The notes beneath the pieces are model-generated. The model saw nothing but the letters and a program-made list of their open reading frames with translations. It was not told the origin of the DNA and did not search any database. This document shows, piece after piece, positions 54,801 to 64,000 of a stretch of 64,000 nt of DNA (the first letter of the stretch is position 1; each line of letters begins with the position of its first letter). Source of the DNA: Stercorarius parasiticus (lineage: Eukaryota; Chordata; Aves; Charadriiformes; Stercorariidae); assembly GCA_013396915.1 (NCBI GenBank), contig VWZL01000732.1, forward strand, positions 1-64,000, given 5' to 3'. The position numbers and the translations under genes are program-made.

Positions 54801-57800
54801 AATTCCAGGAAGAAAATAAGGAATCACACTATAATAACGGCCTTCAAAATAAGAAGTTACCGCTAAAGTTTGAACACAGATTAAAGAAAAAACGAGACAA
54901 ATTATTTCACAGGGAAAAAATAAATAAATCTAGAAACTAAAAACCTAGCAACTAAAAACTCTTTAAAAATGAAAAAATAAAATCCTGAAGTCAAAAAAAA
55001 AAAGAGAAAGTTTTATTCAGAGTGGTGGAGAAAGAAAAGAAAAAGGAGAAGAGAAGGGAAAGGAACAGTTTGAGTAGAAATATTTCTGCGGGTCCCCCCT
55101 GGCTCCGGGCAGACTCCTCTTCCCAACATCAGCTGTCCAGACAGTTACAGCCCTTTGCAAGCTCATGTTCCAGTTTTATTTGCGCTCTGCTTTGCTTTCG
55201 ATTCATTATATTCCTCCAAAATATTGCAACTCTTTGAGTGCAGGGCAGCTTTCTCAACTTATCTCATAAAAAAACCCAAAAAACCCAAACCCAAAGGGTT
55301 TAATCGAAGCTGAAATAAGGTGCCAGGAAGGGGAGTGGGAAGCAGAGATGGGGACATACAAAATCCACCTGACGGCAAAGCCCTGCCCCATCCGATTTGA
55401 GACGGGTCTCAAGTGATTTTCCACTTGTGCGGGATGCTGGAGGCGAGCCAGCATGCCACGGGGAGCGGGGCTGCCATGGACAGGGGGTCCCAGCACCATC
55501 CCTTGCCCAAAGACAAGATCGCACCCCATCTAAAACAGCTGACAGACACCAACAGCACTCGTCGCCGAGCAAAGTTCACCCTAAACGAGACGATCTCAAC
55601 CTGAAAAGCCACTTTCCAAGCCTGAAAACATCACTTTGGCAGAAAACGGGGAAAAAGCCTCACCCCTCTGTTTTCTCTTAGCTTGTTTTCTGTGTCTTTG
55701 ACCAGGCTGGATGGCCAGGTCCACCGCTGGTTTTGCAGCTTCCCTTCCCAAGCATCGCCTGGAAGGACCCCACTCCTCCGTGCAGCAGGAGCTCATCGCC
55801 CAGCAGCACCCGTCGTCTTCCCAAGACGTGAGCAGGGACAGAAACGGGACTAGAGGACCCACACGGATAAGATTTTGTGCTCAGAGCGCCCTGAAGTATC
55901 TTTCTAAAAGCTCCCAGGAGAGAACGGACTCCAGTTTATATGTATTTCCATGCACAAAAAGTATTTTCAAATGGAAACAAGGTTTAACTTCGGGGTAGGC
56001 AAATGCTACACGGAAAAGTTATAATTACCCTACACCGGGCATCACAACTGTAGGCAATATGGAATGAAGATGGCACTTAAAAGAAAATGGAATATGTTCA
56101 GTTAGGAGAGATGCCTATTAAGTCATGTACCGAAGCTAGCCCCGACGAGCAGCGGTAACAGCAGGTTTGTATTTGTGGTTACAGGTCAGACTACGGAGGT
56201 TTTTGAACTATCATTTTTCTCCCATTACACAACACTGGCTGAGCTTTTTTCTAACCTCCGCTGTTTATTTGTTTGATTTTTTTTTTCTGCACCATCTGTG
56301 CACAAGACCTCAAATTATTTCAATTACACAGAAAATTCAAGTACCTGAAGTTCCAGGCTTGTTAACATCACCAGGCACACACACAAAAAAATAGAAGAAG
56401 AAAACAAAGAAACAGCTACTATATTTCTTTTAAAAGCCTTCGCTTTTGCTTATCTTGTAAACTAATCAGGTTCCATTTTTGCACATAAAAAAATAAGTTA
56501 TTTTGTGCACGAGCATGGAACTTCAGAAAGGCGACCCTGAATTTTTCATACAAAACCCGAGTTTTAATATTAAATGGAAAAAAAGTGTGTGTGTTTTCAG
56601 CATGACCCGCGGGACTATGGCAGTTCCTCTCCGAAGTGTCTGCAATGTGGAACCTATCAGGATAATTTCTAGCTGACCGCATACAAACAATTACATATCA
56701 TTACCGAGCTGCGAATAGCTTTTGCATGGATAGCGTGCCTATGGTCTCCCCTTGCGCTCGCCTCTGCCTGCCAGACTGGGGGAACTCGCTGAGGTCCTGT
56801 ACAACCATGGCTCCATCAGCGCCGACGGTGAAACCCTCGTTGCCCTCCAGCAGGACAGACACTGGAGCAGAGGGACCTCCCGCCTGCTCCACGGCCAAAA
56901 GGGACATTTCCAGGTGGGTTTCAAGGCACAGCACCAGCCGGTGACTCTCACCCACTAGGAACGAGGTCTTGGGGGTTGTCACCTTCCCGGTGGAGAGACT
57001 GGAGACATCTCTGAGCTCCTCAAGACTATTTTCTAGCATTCAAACAGTCTCCACCCGGACTTACCAGGCGCTGCAGGGACCTGAGTGCAGAGGCATCCCC
57101 CGTGCTCTGCTCTGCACTTCTGCGAGTCTGCAGAGCTGGGGACCAGGTCCTCCTGCAACCCCCACCTGCTCCACTCCTGACCCACAGCCAGGGCAGCTGG
57201 AGCTCCTCCCTAGCAGCTAAGAGCCCTATCCTATGGCAAATGTAAGACCAAACTACTTTGCGGGGTGGTTTCAGCTCTGGTGCTCTGCTTCTCATCTGAC
57301 GGGAACCTGCAGAGCACATGGGCAGTTACAGCGGCTGAGATGTGTGTCTTCCCTAACCACGTCCACGTTCCCACTTGCTGGAGTTGACAGAAGAAATGAA
57401 TTTAGAAAAAAACAAACAGTAATCACGATGCAATGGAAATCCAGAGAGCCTCCCTGCAAAGACATGGCGTTAAGTGTTAATTACTGGGAGAACAATATTT
57501 GCGGCGGCAAAAGCATACATCCTTCCCCAGAAATTGGTACAAAGCCATTGAAAGTCCCCCTAGATCCCACAGACCAGTCTGAGTTCCTCTTTAACAGCTC
57601 TGCTTTTATATTCGCTAGGGTTTTCCTTCTGGGCATCCTACAGCTCATAAGGCACATGGCTTAGTCCTGCTCTTCTAACAAGTCTTTCCGTCGGGTCTTA
57701 GGGTCAGAGTGTTCCCATAATACAATAAGCGCTGTATGGATCTCATAAGCTCCAAGGCACAGTATGTTATGTGTTTGGAATTCCTCGTATGCTTTTATAC

Positions 57801-60800
57801 TTTGTTTTACATATTGTAATTTTTATATGCATTACCGCATTGATCCTTGGAAAATTAATTTAAAAAAAAAATATAATCAAAAGCAAACACATATTTTAAA
57901 AGCCTGCCAGCGGCAAATCATGTTCTGTGAGACTGCACTTTGTAACTGACAAAGAGACCAAACCACCAGACCGTGGCGGTGATCCAGCGGGGTGGATTTA
58001 CCAGGCTCGGGAGGGGACAGGATGCAAGGGAGCTGTAGTCCCCCCCTCTCCGAGTCCCTTGTTAGGGTAGCCTGATGCCGCAGAAGCATTGGACCTGTGA
58101 CAGAGGAGCAGAAATGCAATTGCACAGCTCCGCCAGCCAAACCCCACCACTGTACCCAAAGGCATCATACCCAACACGGATCTGTGCGCCCCAGCACAGC
58201 ACTCAGCTGCAATGACGTGCAGCCGCTGGTGCCAGTATGACCACCAGACCTTGCCTGGAGGGCTGGAGCACCTCAAGCCTTCACAGGCCCTTCCTCACTC
58301 TTGGTTAAGACCCGGGATCAGTGCTTTTGGCAGGGCTGAACACGTGCGAAGTCACGGCTTTGCGAGGTCAGGGGTATGACTTCCAACGCCCACATCCTCT
58401 TCCCATCAGCTCCCCTTCCCATGCCATGTGTCCTGATGTTTCATCTTAGGAACGGCATTCATGCAGCCAAGATCAAACTTCCAGCCTCCGCCCTGCTCCA
58501 TTGGTATTTTCTCATTTCCAAAGCCGCCTCTCTACGCTCTTGGCCCCCTCCCTGCCGTAGTTTATTCCAGATAACGTCTTTCTCCTCTCCGGCACCCTTT
58601 CTTGTCCTTTCTACAAAGGCTTGAAGACCCAAGTTGTGTAATGCTGCCCCTTCTAACTCTAACGTGCATGTGGTACATCTGAACCAGCACAATGGCTCGG
58701 AGAATTCTTCTTAAGAGCCACCACTGCTCTTAGCTTGACTGTGTAACAAGCACTTCCCATCCAGGACCAGACCGGCGCACCAGGAAGGCCAGGATCCATG
58801 TCCACCTGGATACCACCATCTGCCTCAAAGACAGCGGCAACAAACCATCATGACAATTAGGCAAGGACAGGCTAATTATCTATTTTCCACACTCATATCC
58901 CTCTGCAGTGAGCTTCATAGGCTTACACTCTACAAAAGGCACGCTATTGTTTCCACCTGCTTCCTTATTGGAATTCACCTGGTGTCCCCTTTCTCTTCAT
59001 GTTCAGAGGTGACCCTCAGAATGGTAACTAGACACGAATCACAAAAACATGTCACCTATGCCCCAGGCTTCAGGGATCAATACGCCGTTTGATGCCAAGC
59101 TGCTGGGACAAGACTTTAACAACAAAATACGGAACACGTTAAGGAGACTCCCCCCTTGTAGGGACCAAGCGTAGGGTGGATTTTGATTCCTTCCATAGGA
59201 AGGAGTCCCTAGAAGGAGAGCAAACCTGAGGCAGTGCTGGTGCTTGGGCCAGGGGTTACTGGGGTGTACTGGAGCCAGGAGCACATCACAGACACCACTA
59301 CGGTTGGTCCAGCCCTTCGGGATGGTATATTTCAGTCTTTGCAAGGTCTCTCCAGCCCTCAGAGCAGTCCCTGAGACCAAAATAGAAACCACTTCCACAC
59401 TCTTCTGATGGTCACAGATTCAGAAGGTTGAGCCTCCCTGTTAGTGCCCACGTAGAAGGATGCGTCAGCCCAGAAGCCACAAAGTGGGGACCCTGCAGTC
59501 CCGCTCCCACCACACACCCACCTCAACTCTGGGCAACGCTGCTTTTATTAAATTTTCTTTTCTATTTAAAAAATGTGGCCAAAAAATCCTCATGAACTTC
59601 AGCTAGAAAAACTTCCTAGTGGAGAAAATTAGAAACATTTTTGCAAGAAAAAGAAAAGAAAAAGGGGTTTGCCAATACAGAAAAGGGATGCTTTGCGGGG
59701 GGATATTTTTTTCAGTACATATATACGTTGCAGATGAACCACTTGGCATTTTGGGCCTTTCAAGTGGCTCGTTTCCAAACGGCGTGGCAGCTGCAAGAGC
59801 CTGCAAACGTTACCCAGCAAAATCTCCCGCCCGCACCGGGAAAGGCTGACTCAAGCTGACTGGCTTCATGAATGTCTCCGCTTGTTTCAGGTCCCTGCGG
59901 AGGCCCACCGTGCCGCTGAGAAGTGCCATTATTAAACGGCCCCATCCTGACCGGATCTGGAAATTCACTTGGATGTGGGGGGTTTTTTTGTAGGTGGGAC
60001 CCGCGTGAGCAGACAGACAATGACCGGTGGGATGCGCACGCCAGCTGGCCCCACCGGTAGGCAGAAACGCTCTTCTCAATGGATATTTCATCTGTTTTAT
60101 TGTTGAATTATCCAGGACTGCAAACTGCATGGCACAGAACGACTGTGCCGGGACCACGGGCTGGGAGAAAGGGAAGCGCAAACGACGGCAAGAACATCAA
60201 AACCAGCTCTCTAAAGCCTGCGCTCCCCTTTCACTAGTATCCAAAAAAAAATGTGTTTCGACCAAATTGGACCACCACTGCCATCGCCCCTTACCAAGCA
60301 AACTGGACTGGAGCCGCTGCAGAGCTTCGCTTAGAAATCCAGATTTTGACTGCTAATGCATTTTTATGGGTCCCTCTTGATCACAACTGAAAAAACAATG
60401 GCATCCGAGATCCAGAAATAACAGAACTTGAGTCCAGCTGTCAGCATCCAGCCCACTTGCTTCTTCCAAGGGCTGAGCATCCTGACTGGGAGCGTGCTCC
60501 TCAGGTGGGGAATAAAGGACCTTTACATCCCACATCGCTACGGGAGGCAAAGGGATCAGAGAACATAGGGCCATTTCAAAACAACCCTTTCTCCTTCCCA
60601 GGTCCATAGTGAAAACCTGGGGATGGGGAGGAGGGACGAGGCTGCTGCTGGGCTCTGGGGGCTTTTTGCTGGACACAGGGACATTCACCAAAACAGGAGG
60701 GTGGATGGGATGGACCACAGGCTCCAGCGTGCTCCACGCCCCGGCTCTGTGGGATGCGAAAGGAAACCGGGCTCAGATCCACCTCCATCCTTAGCCTCTT

Positions 60801-62877
60801 CTGGACGGTGAATGCATTTCACATTAGCTAATAAATTGCTACATCTTATGTTTCTTAGCCTGCTGGAATGATGAATATTTTGGAATGTATTTTGGATGGT
60901 CCCCTGCCAGAGTTGAACAATCATCTAGAGATTTTAAATCAAAAGGCTGAAAAATGGAAACCTCTGTATTTCCACAAAGTTCCACAAAGGCACAACTCCC
61001 AGCAGAGGAGGCAGAATAATGATTGTCAGAGCCGCTGCGAACTGGGGCAAATGAGGGATATGTTGGAAATGACAATCCCTAATACAGAGTAACAATCTTT
61101 GCCTCCAGGTGATGAATATATTATAGGATATCTGCTTATTGCTGCCCTTAATCTGACTCAAATGTCAGATACTCTAACCTGGAGGATCAGACAATTTCGG
61201 GGACCTGTACAGAGGTGCGGGATATCTCAGCCACAAAGCACGGCTTTTGGTCTGGTGCAGGGCTAGCAGATGAATGCTGCCATTTCTAGCACAATTTAAC
61301 AGAATTTAAGCCTTTTTAAAGGCTCTAGCTAACGAATCACATCCATTGCCAGACTAGGCGCATCCTCACCTAACAGAGGAGCATCTCAAAGCCAGCAAAA
61401 GATTTGACAGCTCACCCAAGGTAGCACAGTCGGAGAAAGGGGACTACGGACCCGCGCTGTGTCCCGTCCCCCAGCTCCAACCACCACGTCCCACCAGCTG
61501 CGGGAGCCCAAATCAGCTCACGCAGACGAACGGTCACCACGTAACGAGGGCTGAGCCAGCTCAGCACAGCCCCAAAGCTCAGACACAAAACCTCCATCGA
61601 TAAAGGAGACCAGTAAGTGGTCTTGTCTCATCGGAGCAGCCACAGATGGAGCAGGTCCAAGAAATAAACTTCTCTCTCCCCCGTGGAGATGGGCTGTCTA
61701 GACACATTGGCAAAGCCGCACCGCCGAGTTTGCAGTGCTGCATCCTTCTTGTATACAGCCTGTCAAATACAGCAAATTCCTGTCCCCCCGGCCTGTTAGC
61801 ATGGGCATTTTTTCAAACTTCCTAGTGTCAGTCATGTCCAGAAATGTCAATGACATTTAATGAGAAATTTTTAAACAGATTTCCCCCCCGCCCAGGAAAA
61901 CATCTTACAATTTTTTTGATCACCCCTCTGGCAAAATCATTTGCTGGTTATTTCATTATTTCCATTTTTACTAACAATTAAAGTAAAAATAAAATAAGTT
62001 GAGTACAAAGTATTTTTAGGCCAAGAAACAGTGATATTTGAATACGAATTGCAATGAAAAACCTGGGGAAGAAAAAAAAAAAGTTCTCCAAATAATAAAA
62101 ACTATTGAACAAAACCTATGGGAGCTGGGTGCACTTCAAAATAAACCAGAAATGGGACGCATTCACATTACAATTGTGCCATTCAGCTTGTTGAGTTTCA
62201 CAGCACGGAGATTAAATTAACAGCAAGTAAGCAAAACCACTTTCAGTATATGGTATGAAGGTACACAGCAGCTATTTCATTTCAGTTATATACGCAAATG
62301 CTAGCTGGTGTGTTTGTGAGTACTGCAGACCATGTTTCCTAGCCATCATCAGTGCTAACAGCGAGGCTCCACACCGATGCTCTTAACCCTTTGCAGAAAA
62401 ACTGTCAATTTTGATTCACAAATGAAGGCAGATGGACTTATTTCAGGTTAACAGGGCTCCATAGCAAGGTTTAATGGCACCCCAGCAGCTGATGGGCACC
62501 ACCATGCCCCTGTGCCGAGGCTCCTGAAGCTCAAGCTCAATCCCCTCAGTGTGACGGACGGTGAGCACCGAGCTCGGGGCCCCACATCGCCCCACAGCAC
62601 AGCAGCTCCCTCTGCCTCATCAACCTACCAAACCATCATCCTGGGGCCTGGATGTCTGGGTTGATTTAGAGAGCACCGGCCGTGGTATGGGCTTTCCACT
62701 CTGCTCCTCCACCAATGGCATCCCTTGAGGGGACTTCTGAAATCACCTCGTGCCCAGGAAAAAAAGCTCAGTTGCTCCGGGCTGCTCACAGAAACCTCGG
62801 GAGCCTTTGACTTCACTTTGGAAATCTCCGCTGACCTCTTTGGTCACAGGGATAAATGCATTAGTAAGCGTGCAGGT

Positions 62878-62962
62878 GACCCCCTGTCAGAGGTGCTTTC
62901 CTCCCTCCTCCTCCTCCTCGGGACCCCCTGTCAGAGGTGCCTTCCTCCCTCCTCCGCCTCGT
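62878..62962. repeat. Two-copy tandem duplication, period 44 bp
   Basis: GACCCCCTGTCAGAGGTGC followed by a C/T-rich TTCCTCCCTCCTCC stretch occurs twice in direct succession, starting at 62878 and 62922, with few differences. It looks like a recent local duplication or minisatellite seed. Confidence 0.8.
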
Positions 62963-64000
62963 GCAGCTCTCCATACACCTCCTGGAAAGAGGTACCAGGG
63001 GTGGACACCATGGCTCAGGCTGAAGGTCCTCTCCTGCCAGCCTCAGGCCCCATCCCTGCACTGGAAGCGCTGGCAGCAATGCCAAGCCGGGACTGGTGAG
63101 CAGCTGAGAGCAGCCAGACATGAAGCTCCTGGCCACAGGCCACTGCCAGCCCGCATCCCTGCAGGCACATCCCTCTGACCAGCCCCAGGCCACTCACACC
63201 AGCTCCACAGGCTCCCCCTTGGTCACAGAAATTGAATTAAAATGGAAAGACTCAGACCCCCGCATGGGAATCCAGTGTCCTAATACGCCAACAATGGTAC
63301 CTGCAGACTGGTCGGAGTCTGGATTTTCTGAGACGGGTCAGTTGGGAAGACCCTTCAACTTTGGGCATGAGGGACAACTACAGAGCGGTGCCGGGTGGAC
63401 CGAAACATCCCCCATGCAGGTCCTGGAACATGCATATTGCTATGGGAAGACCATTGCCATGCAATGTGGTGTAACAAAGATCAGAGCACCCAAAGAGCCA
63501 CAAACCAGCTCGGAGAGAACTAAAGCAGAACGGTCTGGTCCTGAAATAGGTCCTCTTTTTCTTTCAAGCGCAGCTCGTTAAATGTTTGCTGGAAAAACAG
63601 AAAAGCATTTTCCACAGAGAAGAGGACATCCAAGAAAAGCCCTTTCGGACATGAATTGGCAAGAGGCTCCCAAGCATTTATCTTCGGCATAGAATGTGCT
63701 CTGTCAGGAGGGCTGTAACTAACAATACGCTGAAAAACATGCCACAGACTTCCACTGTATTTTATTTGGCGCTAAGGGGTTATTCCTCAGCACAAAGTAT
63801 TTGCAACTGGCATTGGTTAAACGAGAAATTACAACCTTCAAAAGACCTACTTAGCGTCAGCTGCAGAAAGTACGGAATTTGCCATGGGCTTCGATGACAA
63901 CAGATTATGTCCCATAAAACGCAGCAAACACGCTCGGCTACAATGCTGGGCGCGAGCTGCCAGTTCAGCTGGGGGTACACCGGGGACTCGGCACTTCCTG

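Overview
This window is vertebrate nuclear DNA, almost certainly from a bird. It has split genes with GT-AG introns, no bacterial-style operons, and several CR1 LINE fragments carrying the avian 3' end (tandem ATTCTATG-type octamers after a GGTCCCTTCCAACCC-like block). The order of bird cannot be fixed from the sequence alone. One ambiguous base (N) lies at 13090.

Two protein-coding genes are supported, both on the minus strand. From 11565 down to 5501 is a complete, compact FMO3 gene (flavin-containing monooxygenase 3). Its eight coding exons join without a frame break into 532 residues. A TATA-like box and a possible non-coding first exon lie just upstream. From 50246 down to 43029 is the 3' part of PRRX1 (paired-related homeobox 1): the exon with most of the homeodomain, the exon that completes it, the alternative cassette exon of the short isoform (PRRX1A), and the last exon encoding the OAR tail of the long isoform (PRRX1B). 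A 3' UTR of about 3.3 kb appears to end near 39.7 kb. The first PRRX1 exon was not found and should lie beyond 64000, so 50247-64000 is read as intron 1. PRRX1 upstream of FMO3 in the same orientation matches the mammalian arrangement, but no counterpart of the mammalian intervening gene MROH9 was recognised.

Left of FMO3, at about 880-1347, is a decayed FMO copy that retains pieces of exons 4, 5 and 6 with two splice sites still readable. The interval 12-39.7 kb has no recognisable gene. It holds CR1 fragments at 15.5, 18.6, 20.6/21.4 and 35.1 kb, a solo LTR with a 4-bp target duplication inserted into the 20.6/21.4 kb CR1, a short CpG-dense patch at 21.7-22.0 kb, and unique non-coding DNA. 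Inside PRRX1 there are three more CR1 copies, all antisense to the gene, and a probable second LTR at 51.3-51.8 kb.

The two genes are unrelated in function: FMO3 is an ER-membrane xenobiotic and trimethylamine oxygenase, PRRX1 a mesenchymal transcription factor. I found no undescribed multi-gene system. The observations most worth checking are the FMO relic, the PRRX1A cassette one codon shorter than the human one, the intact FMO3 taint-associated residues, and the nested LTR-in-CR1 insertion.
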